IMG/VR virus record: IMGVR_UViG_3300009149_000188
Coordinates: 1 to 29,607 of that record
Length of the DNA: 29,607 nt
Direction: 5' to 3' (one strand)
Source: a virus
Within the stretch, counting starts at the first letter, position 1, and every line of letters starts with the position of its first letter. Position numbers and translations under genes: made by a program. This document shows positions 15,002 through 23,194 of the stretch, piece by piece. The notes beneath the pieces were generated by a model. It was not told where the DNA came from. It was given only the letters and a program-made list of their open reading frames with translations, and ran no database searches.

Positions 15002-16423
15002 TTAAACTGTTACGTTATACCCAACAATTGTATGCGTTTGTGCGCTCAAGTCGCCCTGGTCTCCGTAACCTACGAAAGCAAACCTCATGGAAGCTACCAG
15101 TTTAAGTTCCTGTGTCTCGATATCCTTATCGGCTTCGATTAACAGTCTCCTACGATAGCCACCTCTCCAGCTTGGTTTATGGACCAGCACTATCTGTCCT
15201 TTGGTATTACTGCCTGAGCTATTGTCTACCCATCCGCTGGAATTGGCTTTAACCAGTTCCTCTGTAGGTATGCAGGCTATATTAAATATAGACCCTACCT
15301 CGCCAGTATGGATTGTAGCGCCAGCTCCGTAATCAGATACGCTTACCAGACCTGTCAGTCCTACCATCTTGGCATTTACATATGGGTCAAAGAACGCTAC
15401 CAGATTAGAGGTCATGGTATTGTACTTACCCATAAGGGCCAGCATGGTATTAAAGTCTGCTACTGCCAGCGTACCTAAGTCAGATGCCATGCTGGTATTA
15501 TCTACCAGTGCAGCATGACGCAGGCCGTTAAAGCAGAGTACCAAATCGCTAGTCGATATAGTACCGCCAGACAGGTTGATATTGGATGTACCAGTAGTGG
15601 TATCACCGTTAAGTATGGCATCATCGATTGCAGCTGCAGCCGATATGCCGATACTGTTCCTTATCTCACCAGCCATTGAAAGGATAGAATCTTCGTCTAT
15701 CTCATAAGTGAATATCATCTTACCAGCCATTTTGCAGGCATCCAGCCTTCCGTATCCAGTACCCAGGGCTGACCCTGTTATATTGGCATCCTCGGAAGTC
15801 TTGTAAAATGTTATGTCGCTTGTCTTTATCGGCAAGTCATAAGGCTGCGTAGGCATCTCGTCTATCCTGAACATCTGTGCTACTCTGGAAACTTTTACCC
15901 ACTCTTCCCAGAGCATGCTGTCCAAATCAGACGGTACCCATTCGTCCCCGGAGCCTGAACCTGTACTGGTCATGTTGGCTGCCTTTTCCAGTTCATCGGA
16001 TACCCTTATATCGGTAAGCCCTTTTCTACTGAAAGCCTCAACTGCCCTTTTTGCAAAGACTACATCGGACTGCTTTATCCCAGCAAACTTACCATGTTTA
16101 TGCTTAAAGTCATGTACGACTTTACCGCTCCCGTATGGGTTTATCTTGGTTAGTTTAACAGGGGCATAATCCTTTTCGTAATCTTCCTTATCTCTTCCTG
16201 ACGTATTGAAATTTACGGTCTTATTCTTTACAGGTTCTGTAAGTTTCTTAACCGCTTCATCTACTGTGGACTGGATTTTAGCAAGCAGGTCGTCATCTGA
16301 CTTATCCTCTTTCTTCTCTTCTTTGACTTCAAGTTTTTCCATTAACTCGTCAAACTCTTTCTGCTCGTCCTCGGTCAGTTCCCCAGTTTTCATTTTTTCT
16401 AAAAGTTCTTTTAATCTTTCCAT
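15002..16423 (-). CDS. Major capsid protein (HK97 fold) with N-terminal delta domain
   Basis: A 473-residue protein. Residues 1-65 are a charged coiled coil (MERLKELLEKMKTG, then EQKEFDELMEKLE and LLAKIQSTVDEAVKK), typical of the HK97 delta domain that acts as internal scaffold and is removed by the protease. Residues 66-150 form a Lys-rich linker. From TSTGSGSGDEWVPSDLDSM the HK97 fold is visible: LWEEWVKVSRVAQMF, DLPIKTSDITFYK, AAAAIDDAILNGD, then YVNAKMVGLTGLVS and a late beta region with VHKPSWRGGYRRRL. The start lies on a TAATG overlap with the protease gene, the usual protease-capsid order. It is the main shell protein. Confidence 0.9.
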   Translation of the reverse strand: MERLKELLEKMKTGELTEDEQKEFDELMEKLEVKEEKKEDKSDDDLLAKIQSTVDEAVKKLTEPVKNKTVNFNTSGRDKEDYEKDYAPVKLTKINPYGSGKVVHDFKHKHGKFAGIKQSDVVFAKRAVEAFSRKGLTDIRVSDELEKAANMTSTGSGSGDEWVPSDLDSMLWEEWVKVSRVAQMFRIDEMPTQPYDLPIKTSDITFYKTSEDANITGSALGTGYGRLDACKMAGKMIFTYEIDEDSILSMAGEIRNSIGISAAAAIDDAILNGDTTTGTSNINLSGGTISTSDLVLCFNGLRHAALVDNTSMASDLGTLAVADFNTMLALMGKYNTMTSNLVAFFDPYVNAKMVGLTGLVSVSDYGAGATIHTGEVGSIFNIACIPTEELVKANSSGWVDNSSGSNTKGQIVLVHKPSWRGGYRRRLLIEADKDIETQELKLVASMRFAFVGYGDQGDLSAQTHTIVGYNVTV

Positions 16424-17415
16424 TAAATCCTCTTTCCCGTTGCTTTATACAACGCTTCTTTTATTATCGTATCCACGCTATCAAGCATTTTAACCTTGCG
16501 GTCAGTATTAGCTTTAGACAACGCTTCAACACGTTCCGATAGTTTATTGATTGATTGAACCTTACGAAGCTGGATCGCTTCAAGTTCTTTGCCTATGGAA
16601 TTGAACTTCCCGGCAAGTAGTTCGTTAAGGACTTTCAGATCGTCTTCAGGTAGTTCCCTGTCAACTTTCTGCCAGTGCTTAACTATATCGGATATACTTA
16701 TAACATTATTTTTAAACCTTGTCAATTCCAGTATGTATTTCTCGTCCTCATTCCAGACGACATCCTTAAATTTTACGTCCTCTATATCCCCCTCGAATTC
16801 AGGCAGTTTCTTATCCAGCTTTTTGTAGTGCTTTGATAAGTGGTCAAAATCTTCCTGCCTCTTTTCTGAGAACCTGAATATATCAGCCATGTCTACTGCC
16901 AGCTTATCAAAATCAAGGTCTTTGTCATCATGCTTGAATGTGTCGTCTGGTTCACTCTCAAACATCTTGGCACCTGTAAGCCATGCCTGTTGGTTCATTG
17001 GTATTGATACAATCGATATCTCCCATAAGTCCAGTTTCTTCAGTACATTGGTATCCCCTACGGCTTCGCTGTCCTGTACCGAATACCCTATCGATAGCCC
17101 TTTAAGGTCATTGGATTTTATAAGCTCGAATGTGTCCTTACCCAGTGCTGTATTAGTATTTATCTTACCCTTTACTTCAAGCCCCTTATCGGTCTCTACA
17201 AGCCCTGTCCATTTGCCTATAGGCTTATCCATCTGGTGCGAGAACAGCATTACGGGATTATTCATAAAGGTTTCTATCGTGTCTGAAAATGCCCCGTACT
17301 GTATCTGGTCTCCGCCTAAGTCTTTATTCCACGTTGAGGCAATACCCTCAATCGTACCCTCGGTTTTCCCTTTAGTATGTAAGTCCGCTAAAAAGAATTT
17401 ATTTAGTTTTTTCAT
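16423..17415 (-). CDS. Prohead protease (HK97 family U35) with long C-terminal extension
   Basis: The first 150 residues match HK97-type prohead proteases: GTIEGIASTWNKDLGGD, VMLFSHQMDKPIGKW with catalytic His60, LKGLSIGYSV with catalytic Ser108, and LWEISIVSIPMN before the domain ends. The enzyme cleaves the capsid delta domain during maturation. The protein is 330 residues against about 180-220 for many relatives. The extra part, from about residue 150, is a charged helical region (KRQEDFDHLSKHYKKLDKKL, then KHWQKVDRELPEDDLKVL and SINKLSERVEALSK) that could serve as scaffold or as a protease-capsid contact. It ends on a TAATG overlap with the capsid gene. Confidence 0.85.
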   Translation of the reverse strand: MKKLNKFFLADLHTKGKTEGTIEGIASTWNKDLGGDQIQYGAFSDTIETFMNNPVMLFSHQMDKPIGKWTGLVETDKGLEVKGKINTNTALGKDTFELIKSNDLKGLSIGYSVQDSEAVGDTNVLKKLDLWEISIVSIPMNQQAWLTGAKMFESEPDDTFKHDDKDLDFDKLAVDMADIFRFSEKRQEDFDHLSKHYKKLDKKLPEFEGDIEDVKFKDVVWNEDEKYILELTRFKNNVISISDIVKHWQKVDRELPEDDLKVLNELLAGKFNSIGKELEAIQLRKVQSINKLSERVEALSKANTDRKVKMLDSVDTIIKEALYKATGKRI

Positions 17416-17423
17416 ATCCTCTC

Positions 17424-19439
17424 CTATTTATAAATTACACTGCATCTGCAATTGACATGATTAGGTTCATGCTCTACCCCGGTATTAAAACTTTCCTCTA
17501 TGGGAATCCAGCCTTGGCCTTCATTTGAGTAGCATATATCTGCCACCCTATCGTCCCCTACTGTAAGCCACCTTTTCTCTTTAATCCCGGTCTCCTGATA
17601 ATATCTATAACTACCCTCACCATAGGCATTGGCACATTCAGTACGTGCTATCCTCTCGGCCCTATAGGTAGAGTATTGTTTCCATTTATCCTTGATTTCC
17701 CTTGTAACTTCATTTACGGTTTTATGCTCATCAAATGCTGTGCTGAGTAGTTTCCGCAAGTCCTCCTTAGAGGTCTTATCTGACAGGCTGGTAAGTTTTT
17801 CCAGCATAGCCTCTTTTACCGGGGCGAGTTTCGGACTGTCTAAGTCAAATGGTATGTCCGTTTCCGAAAGCCTCCTTGCCGTATCTATCCCCACCATCAT
17901 CGACGCCCCTATAAAGTAAGCTGATATATCTGCTATCATTATTGAGAAGTTGCCCTTTGCCCATATCCTCTCAGCGTCCAAATTCTTGATAGGCTCATCC
18001 TGCTTTACTGTGTTTTCCTCTCTTACAAGGCTTGCTACTTTACTGCCCTGGTCTACAAACATATCTGATAGTGCGCTGTTGTAGTTTGCCCTTACCGTGT
18101 TAATGCCCTGCTCCCGTGTCTGGGCCAGTTTTACTGCTGCCTCAGTCTCTAATGACTTTTTTTTTAACGACTTCTCAACAGGAGTACTGCCTATTGCCAG
18201 CAGGTTGAATGGCATAAATCTTTTATCCCCTGCGCTATCACCTAAAGGCCAGCCCATCATCTCACTGCCCTGATTCGGGGATAGCATACCTAGACCTACT
18301 GCCTTTACAATACGCTCTAACTTCTGGTCAAGGCTTTCCTGCAATACCTCGATGCCTGAATAATCATAAGCTACCCTGTACTGGCCTCCCCAGACCGGCT
18401 GGATTAAAAACTCATTTACATAGCTTGAGATACGGCCCAGCTTTTTAGTCATCACATCAGTCCAGAAGATCTTCCTCTGGGCCTCTGCATTGGCATAGTT
18501 AGCATACTCGTATAGGTTTACCATAGCAGGGGGCATCCTGAATATTCCCAGTATTGTCTCACGGAAGTTCTTGAGCTGTTCGATAAAAGCAGAGTCTTTG
18601 GCTGACATCGCTATTGATTGATACTCAAGTCCGCCTGTCATTATGGCAGTCTTAAATGCCTGCTTCGGTCCTTTGTGCGCTTTCTCCCACCGCTTCTCTA
18701 TGCTCTTTATATCCGGCCGTGAGAGTAGCTGGTCAGTCTTTAAAAGTCCGCCTGGTCGTGAAGAGTTTGCAAAGAAGTTCTTCTGGTAAGTCTTAGCATA
18801 TATATCGGCTATTACCGTAGTACGGGCTGCAGCAATGGGGGATAGGCCATAGAAGTATGAACGGGGGTCGTATGTCTTTATGTGAAGTATCTCTTCTTTT
18901 TCAAAGTATTCTCTAGTGTTGCCATTGCTGAACTCATAACCTTTTACCATACCCTCTTTAGTGGGGATAACTGTCATCCAGTCCGGCCTTAAAAAGTACA
19001 GCTGTCTCGGTATCCCTAGAGTATCATAGACTATCCACCAGTAAGCGTTTCCCTGCAGGCTCAATGCTGATAGGGTAAGCTCCTTAAACTCTGCCTCGGT
19101 AGTCTGCTCATTTACCCTGTCAAACAGTTGGTATATCGGATGGTCAGTATCGGTTACCTTTTCCCATACCGTCTCACCTTTGATTTTCTTCTTTTCTTCA
19201 ACTATAAGGTCGACATCATTGGAGGCCTCTGCTATCGTATTGACGCAGATATATACCCACTCATTGGCGGTGTAGACTTTGCCGTATGTCTCGATATCAA
19301 CAGGCTTTTCAACGCCGTACTTTTCCTGCCACGGCTGTATGATGACATCGTTTATACGCTTTTCGACATCGGTATTCTGTTTGACTCTCCAGACATACCT
19401 GTCCAGAAAATCTATAAACTTATCTTGGAATATTGCCAT
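17424..19439 (-). CDS. Portal protein fused to Mu F-like minor head protein
   Basis: A 671-residue protein. Residues about 50-400 have HK97/SPP1-type portal features: YTANEWVYICVNTIAEA, LQGNAYWWIVYDTLGIP, LYFLRPDWMTVIP, YGLSPIAAARTTVIADIYAK, FFANSSRPGGLLKTD and FRMPPAMVNL. Residues 592-671 carry a Phage_Mu_F/SPP1 gp7-type end: YRAERIARTECANAYGEGSY, then WLTVGDDRVADICYSNEGQG and HEPNHVNCRCSVIYK, with the paired Cys of this domain. Fusing the two is less common than separate genes, although it is known. The portal ring is the DNA entry and exit gate; the Mu F-like part is a minor internal head protein. The start follows AAAGGAAG. Confidence 0.9.
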   Translation of the reverse strand: MAIFQDKFIDFLDRYVWRVKQNTDVEKRINDVIIQPWQEKYGVEKPVDIETYGKVYTANEWVYICVNTIAEASNDVDLIVEEKKKIKGETVWEKVTDTDHPIYQLFDRVNEQTTEAEFKELTLSALSLQGNAYWWIVYDTLGIPRQLYFLRPDWMTVIPTKEGMVKGYEFSNGNTREYFEKEEILHIKTYDPRSYFYGLSPIAAARTTVIADIYAKTYQKNFFANSSRPGGLLKTDQLLSRPDIKSIEKRWEKAHKGPKQAFKTAIMTGGLEYQSIAMSAKDSAFIEQLKNFRETILGIFRMPPAMVNLYEYANYANAEAQRKIFWTDVMTKKLGRISSYVNEFLIQPVWGGQYRVAYDYSGIEVLQESLDQKLERIVKAVGLGMLSPNQGSEMMGWPLGDSAGDKRFMPFNLLAIGSTPVEKSLKKKSLETEAAVKLAQTREQGINTVRANYNSALSDMFVDQGSKVASLVREENTVKQDEPIKNLDAERIWAKGNFSIMIADISAYFIGASMMVGIDTARRLSETDIPFDLDSPKLAPVKEAMLEKLTSLSDKTSKEDLRKLLSTAFDEHKTVNEVTREIKDKWKQYSTYRAERIARTECANAYGEGSYRYYQETGIKEKRWLTVGDDRVADICYSNEGQGWIPIEESFNTGVEHEPNHVNCRCSVIYK

Positions 19440-19448
19440 ATTCTTCCT

Positions 19449-19592
19449 TTAGGATTTTATTTTTGTCAATCTAAATAAGGACATCCTCATCCCACATCTA
19501 ACACATTTCATCAATAATGAACCGTCTCTTCTTCCATTGGGGTAGTACCCCTCTTCTTCTAACTCTTCGAATTCACAATATAAGCATTTCAT
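19449..19592 (-). CDS. 47-residue zinc-ribbon protein
   Basis: A short frame between the large terminase and portal genes. It opens with ATG at 19592 on a TGATG overlap with the terminase stop and is preceded by GGGAGGCGATTG. The translation begins MKCLYCEFEELEEEGYYPNG and holds two CxxC pairs, CLYC (residues 3-6) and CVRC (30-33), enough for one zinc ribbon. It ends with a basic KIKS tail at TAA 19451-19449. Small Zn-ribbon proteins are common in phage genomes as nucleic-acid or protein adaptors. The role is unknown; its place among packaging genes suggests a link to terminase or portal. Confidence 0.75.
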   Translation of the reverse strand: MKCLYCEFEELEEEGYYPNGRRDGSLLMKCVRCGMRMSLFRLTKIKS

Positions 19593-20767
19593 CAATCGCC
19601 TCCCATTATATATATTTCAGGTTTACCCTGTTTTAAGTAAGTGTGCGTAGCGTAGCGCAAACTATCGAGAAGATGGTCATTGAACGGTACGGGGTCTTCT
19701 AAAACATTGCCGTCCTTATCTTCCTTATACTTGTAAGTCCTTGCCTCTTTTATAAGGTTAGGGCTGTCTTTGGTTATCCCTATTACCCTCGTCTTACAGG
19801 TATCTATGCCGTCCTTTACGCTCTTATCAGCAGGCTTTATGTTGTACCCTGCCTGGTAGAACTCGCTTATCCTTGCAGGCTCTGCGCTGTCTGCATACAT
19901 ATCTCTTGAGCGGTTATGCACCGGTACGACTTTATTTACTTCTTCTATGAGCCTGGTATTTGTAAGGCCTGATTCGTAAAGCAGTTCCCTCCCGGTAGCC
20001 ATCCCGTCTTTTATGTAGACCTTGACTAATGCACTTGGATTGTTATACCCAAAGTCCAGACCGTATATGATATCATCCCATCCGCCTGTTTCTTTGCCGG
20101 GCACCTCCACTACGGGGAAGTTGTAGATGATATTTTTGAGTACGCCCCACAGGCCTAAAGCATAAATGTTGTAATAGTTCTGGTCCTGCTTTATAAGGTT
20201 TTCAATTTCCCTTATCCTTGCTTTCGGCAGGAATGGATTATCCTTATAGGTAGATACGTTCTCTGTAAGGTCATGTATCCCGGAATCTATAAGGTCTGAC
20301 TTTATCCAGTGCATAGCGCTTACCGGGTTAAAGGTCATATACATCTGATTTGACATACGGAGATTGAACTGTTGCCAGTCATCCTTTGTAAAGTCTACGG
20401 CCTCTTCAAGCCAAATATTGTCAGTCTGCAATGATGCTATCTTGTCCGGGTCATCCACGCTCATAAAATAACAGGTGTTGCTGCCTATCGTAAGCTCAAG
20501 GTCAGTCTTATTCAGATTATACGGTATCTGGTATTCCTTGATTAGATCCATTACCAGCTTATATGCTGTCTTCTTTAATGCCGGTAGCGTCTTACGTGCT
20601 ATTACATTTACCGTCCTATCACCCTTTACCAGCTTATTTAGGATAAAGTACTGTGCCATTGAATAGGACTTACTAGACCCTGTACCGCCCCTTAGGACGT
20701 TTATCCTGGATTGTGTATTCTCTAGCCACCTGTAGACCTTAGTTACTTTCGCTTTCTTTATCTGCAT
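19592..20767 (-). CDS. terL: Terminase large subunit (PBSX/Terminase_3 type)
   Basis: This is the packaging motor, combining ATPase and nuclease. Walker A is RGGTGSSKS at 26-34, Walker B is NIWLEEAVDF at 117-126, and a coupling region follows at YMTFNPVSAMHWIK. The RNase H-like nuclease has acidic residues at YGLDFGYNNPSA (D238), MYADSAEP (D293) and FNDHLLDSLRYATH near the C-terminus. The length, 391 residues, is normal for the PBSX/SPP1-type group. The N-terminus overlaps the small-subunit candidate gene by 29 nt, and the stop overlaps the zinc-ribbon start. The ATPase and nuclease motifs are complete, so it should be functional. Confidence 0.93.
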   Translation of the reverse strand: MQIKKAKVTKVYRWLENTQSRINVLRGGTGSSKSYSMAQYFILNKLVKGDRTVNVIARKTLPALKKTAYKLVMDLIKEYQIPYNLNKTDLELTIGSNTCYFMSVDDPDKIASLQTDNIWLEEAVDFTKDDWQQFNLRMSNQMYMTFNPVSAMHWIKSDLIDSGIHDLTENVSTYKDNPFLPKARIREIENLIKQDQNYYNIYALGLWGVLKNIIYNFPVVEVPGKETGGWDDIIYGLDFGYNNPSALVKVYIKDGMATGRELLYESGLTNTRLIEEVNKVVPVHNRSRDMYADSAEPARISEFYQAGYNIKPADKSVKDGIDTCKTRVIGITKDSPNLIKEARTYKYKEDKDGNVLEDPVPFNDHLLDSLRYATHTYLKQGKPEIYIMGGD

Positions 20768-21062
20768 CTTCTATGATTATTTTTAATGGCTCATCGCCTG
20801 ATATCTCGGTATGCTGTTTATCGGGTACAAACTTCTTTAACACTGCTATGGCCATCTGTGGATTTACAAAGCTCCATTTTGCTAACTGCTCCCAGTAGGT
20901 TATGCCAGTTTTTTTAGCCTCCTTCTCTAGCGCTTCTTCTATTAGGGTAAGATAGTTTTTTTGGCCTTTAGGCCTACCGTCAGGATTACCGCTTTCCCCA
21001 GGTTTAAATAACCACGGCTTATCTGTTTTTACATCTGTTTTTTCAGTGTCGTTACCCACCAC
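20739..21062 (-). CDS. terS: Small terminase-like protein (DUF5681 type)
   Basis: A 107-residue protein directly upstream of the large terminase gene. Near its N-terminus is WLFKPGESGNPDGRPKG, the DUF5681 hallmark (F-x-P-G-x-S-G-N-P-x-G-R-P-x-G), followed by a helical body ending EDADKESESN. This domain is regularly found in small terminase or terminase-adjacent DNA-binding proteins. It presumably recognises the packaging site and regulates TerL. The start is GTG at 21062 or the next GTG at 21059, overlapping the upstream gene by 11 or 8 nt; the ribosome site is weak, suggesting coupling. Small-subunit identity rests on position and this domain. Confidence 0.75.
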   Translation of the reverse strand: MVGNDTEKTDVKTDKPWLFKPGESGNPDGRPKGQKNYLTLIEEALEKEAKKTGITYWEQLAKWSFVNPQMAIAVLKKFVPDKQHTEISGDEPLKIIIEDADKESESN

Positions 21063-21279
21063 TAATCACACTCTTTAATGCCCTGTTCTGCTCAGTTACG
21101 CTATCCTTATAATGCTTTAGCTGTATCACCTTTATCTGCGCTTCCCCTAATTCCTTAGTTGCTGTAAAAAGCTCATTACCGATATCTGCCAGTATTGTAG
21201 TATTGCCTGCTATCATACGCTGTGCAGCATGGACGTTTAATTCTTGTATTTCTTCTACTGTAAGTTTTTTGATTTCCAT
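21052..21279 (-). CDS. Hypothetical helical protein, first gene of the packaging operon
   Basis: A 75-residue protein, mostly helix: LTVEEIQELNVHAAQRMIAG, then ELFTATKELGEAQIKVIQLK and a QNRALKSVISGG end. This suggests a small coiled coil. It is the first gene after the promoter-like sequence at 21373-21344 and has an AGGTGG site ten bases before its ATG. I recognise no family. Genes of this size next to a small terminase are often packaging accessories. Confidence 0.6.
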   Translation of the reverse strand: MEIKKLTVEEIQELNVHAAQRMIAGNTTILADIGNELFTATKELGEAQIKVIQLKHYKDSVTEQNRALKSVISGG

Positions 21280-21343
21280 AAAAAAATACCACCTGTTACA
21301 ATGGCCTTATAAATTTAGAGACAATGAGCCCTCCCTTGCATAC

Positions 21344-21373
21344 ATTTTAGAACAAACGTATATGTTATGTCAA
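21344..21373 (-). promoter_or_regulatory. Sigma70-like promoter for packaging/structural operon
   Basis: On the minus strand TTGACA (21373-21368) is followed after 18 bases by TAAAAT (21349-21344). The only sizeable non-coding gap (21280-21377) in the downstream half of the window holds this perfect -35 and five-of-six -10 match. Transcription would start near 21337 and run into the terminase genes with a leader of about 58 nt. The -35 sits a few bases past the preceding stop codon. An imperfect AACATATACGTTTGTT dyad lies in the spacer and could bind a repressor. Confidence 0.6.
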
Positions 21374-21377
21374 TGTC

Positions 21378-21593
21378 TTACTCATACTCCCTTATATCAA
21401 GATGCCTATATATCTGCCTTATGTAAAATTTAAAATGCCCGTCTATCTTTACCTTTAGCTCCAGTAGGTCATGCCTTATAAGCTCTGGGTTCTTCTTACT
21501 GCCCTGGACGTTCTCGTCGTAGCTGTACCCATCACATTTATAAATCTTATCACATAGGAGTTCATAGGACTTATCGAAATCATCTTTTAACAT
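21378..21593 (-). CDS. Hypothetical protein, 71 residues
   Basis: A small charged helical protein (MLKDDFDKSYELLCDKIYK, then RHDLLELKVKIDGHFKFY and RHLDIREYE). It is the last gene before the promoter gap, overlapping the previous gene by 14 nt, so it is the likely 3' end of the early or accessory transcript. I recognise no domain. The two Cys are too few and too far apart for a metal site. Confidence 0.55.
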   Translation of the reverse strand: MLKDDFDKSYELLCDKIYKCDGYSYDENVQGSKKNPELIRHDLLELKVKIDGHFKFYIRQIYRHLDIREYE

Positions 21594-21783
21594 TTATCCC
21601 CTCGCTGTATTGTTCTTTGCCTAAAGCATTTACCCTGGATAGCGTTAAGCGCTTTGGATTGATATAATTTTCCTTAGTGTAATATTCCCCTCCAATCTCT
21701 TTGGCCAGCGCCCTTAGAGTTTTGGCTACCAGCTTATGTTGTCTTACAGTGTTATCTTCAAGCCTGATTATGTATTCTTTCAT
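21580..21783 (-). CDS. Hypothetical basic protein, 67 residues
   Basis: A small basic protein starting MKEYIIRLEDNTVRQHKLVA and ending SEGINVKR, with the middle segment LAKEIGGEYYTKENYINPKR. A GAAAGGG site precedes the ATG. It overlaps the HNH-type gene by 26 nt and the next gene by 14 nt. No known family is visible to me; its size and charge are compatible with a nucleic-acid-binding accessory. Confidence 0.5.
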   Translation of the reverse strand: MKEYIIRLEDNTVRQHKLVAKTLRALAKEIGGEYYTKENYINPKRLTLSRVNALGKEQYSEGINVKR

Positions 21784-22156
21784 ATATCCCTTTCAGCCTT
21801 TTAATATTATCCTGATACCATTCGACTGTAGTGGTTACTGTTTCATGTTTGGCTTTATCCAGATATTGATATCTCTTTAAGTCATGTAATTGTAACCATT
21901 CCATAAAGCCCTGGCTATCTTCATGCGCTGATTTCATATTAAACTTATGGCACTCAGGATCAAGACAAATTCCATTCATTAAGTCATATCTTAGACGCAT
22001 ATTCTTTCTACCAATTATGTGATGTGTCTGCATTTGCCCATATTCCTGACCGCACCATTCACAGTAGCCTTTAGAACGTATGATCTTACTAAATAGGGCA
22101 TCAGCCTTATTCCTAAGTGTTTTCTTCTTTGGCTTCTTCTTGGTCTTTACTGTCAT
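21758..22156 (-). CDS. HNH-type nuclease / NinG-like zinc protein
   Basis: A 132-residue basic protein with a Lys-rich start. The core reads CEWCGQEYGQMQTHHIIG, then RYDLMNGICLDPECHKF: a CxxC pair, the HH of the beta-beta-alpha metal centre, an Asn and a second Cys-His pair. This is the HNH layout with a structural zinc, close to phage NinG-like and HNH proteins. Many HK97-type phages need an HNH protein beside the terminase genes for packaging; here it sits four genes upstream. The ATG at 22156 is chosen over GTG 22159 because AGGAGG is six bases before it. It forms a TGATG overlap with the upstream stop. Confidence 0.75.
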   Translation of the reverse strand: MTVKTKKKPKKKTLRNKADALFSKIIRSKGYCEWCGQEYGQMQTHHIIGRKNMRLRYDLMNGICLDPECHKFNMKSAHEDSQGFMEWLQLHDLKRYQYLDKAKHETVTTTVEWYQDNIKRLKGIYERIHNQA

Positions 22157-22878
22157 CACATACCTCCTTTATGTCTTATGGTTATTTCTATTTCTTGACC
22201 TATATCAACCGCTGTGGCTTTGCCTATAAATACATCACCCAATTTATCCGTATGTGCAATAACCCTATCTCCATATTGAAAAAATCCAGTTATCTTCCCA
22301 CTTGCTACAACCTCTCCCCTATATAATTTAAGTAGGGATTGGACTGCTTTTCTTCTTGCAGGGTCTATCAACTGCTTCAGGTAAACAGCTTCAATTAGAT
22401 TATCTACAATCCACTTTACTTTTAATTCTATGGTCTTGGGTATATCCTCTGGTACTGTCTGCTGTTCTATTAGGGTAGAGAGTTCATTGGTCGCTTTTTC
22501 TATATCATAGCCTCCATACTCTGCATTTTCTCTACCGAGATACCACATTTCCCTAAACCAGTTTTTTACTATCTCCCTCACATTATCCTTGTTTAAGGTC
22601 TTACCTGGATTGAGTTTAGACACCTGCCTGACCATAAACTCTACTTTCTCCTTAGATATATCCAATGGTATTATTCCAGCATCCTGTAAATTTATAACTA
22701 CTTCTTCTATATCAGATTGCTTTGGTTCGGATAGTTTGTCTATTGCGGATTTAACATCAGCAACTTTTGCATTATGTTCTTCGATATCTTCTGATAAATA
22801 AAACTCTGGACATTGTTTAAAATCATCTTCTAAAGCTTTTAAATATTCTTTCAAGTCAGCAACAGCATATTCATTCAT
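22156..22878 (-). CDS. Hypothetical protein, helical with C-terminal beta domain
   Basis: A 240-residue protein with no family I recognise. The N-terminal half is helical and acidic (ADLKEYLKALEDDFKQCPEF, then ADVKSAIDKLSEP). The middle has NLQDAGIIPLDISKE and WFREMWYLGRENAEYGGYDI. The C-terminal part (GKITGFFQYGDRVIAHT, then GDVFIGKATAVDIGQEIEIT) looks like a small beta barrel of SH3 or OB type. It overlaps the preceding gene by 8 nt. Its place in the replication-proximal accessory region and a possible OB-like end permit a DNA-binding role, but this is not shown. Confidence 0.6.
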   Translation of the reverse strand: MNEYAVADLKEYLKALEDDFKQCPEFYLSEDIEEHNAKVADVKSAIDKLSEPKQSDIEEVVINLQDAGIIPLDISKEKVEFMVRQVSKLNPGKTLNKDNVREIVKNWFREMWYLGRENAEYGGYDIEKATNELSTLIEQQTVPEDIPKTIELKVKWIVDNLIEAVYLKQLIDPARRKAVQSLLKLYRGEVVASGKITGFFQYGDRVIAHTDKLGDVFIGKATAVDIGQEIEITIRHKGGM

Positions 22879-23194
22879 CGCATACCTCCAATATTAGTTT
22901 TACTTTTTTGCCTGAGTATTTTTTTATCTGCTTTATTAAATATTCAATCTGCGAACAGGTTTCAAAATTGTCTTCCCCTATTGCTACAATATCATGTCCA
23001 TATTCATGGTCTACGCATACCCAACCCTCGGATATAACTTTACCTGTCTGTGGAATATCCTGTACTGGCTGTTTAGATTGCCATAATTCATCCAATAAAT
23101 TTTTACCATACCCCCTAGTTTTGGTAAGTTGGTCTAATATCTTTTCAAGTTCTTTTCTTTTACTCTCGCTCACTACATATTTCTTTTCAGTCAT
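22871..23194 (-). CDS. Hypothetical protein, 107 residues
   Basis: A 107-residue protein with a helical, Lys-rich start (SKRKELEKILDQLTKTRGYG) and a beta/alpha C-terminal half (GWVCVDHEYGHDIVAIGEDN, then QIEYLIKQIKKYSGKKVKLIL). HEYGH resembles the HExxH zinc-protease core only superficially, because the residue spacing is wrong. The start ATG forms an ATGA overlap with the TGA ending the readthrough part of the YopX-type gene. That places a ribosome site (AAGGAG) inside that part's last codons. No function is visible. Confidence 0.6.
   Translation of the reverse strand: MTEKKYVVSESKRKELEKILDQLTKTRGYGKNLLDELWQSKQPVQDIPQTGKVISEGWVCVDHEYGHDIVAIGEDNFETCSQIEYLIKQIKKYSGKKVKLILEVCDE

Noticed and set aside
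21350-21367. LexA/SOS box in the promoter spacer (GAAC-N4-GT)
   Set aside because: Only one half-site matches the Gram-positive LexA consensus; the other half is broken, so I keep it as an unspecified dyad.
22871-23194. HExxH zinc protease from HEYGH in the 107-residue protein
   Set aside because: The motif reads H-E-Y-G-H, which lacks one residue between E and the second H, so it is not the metalloprotease signature.
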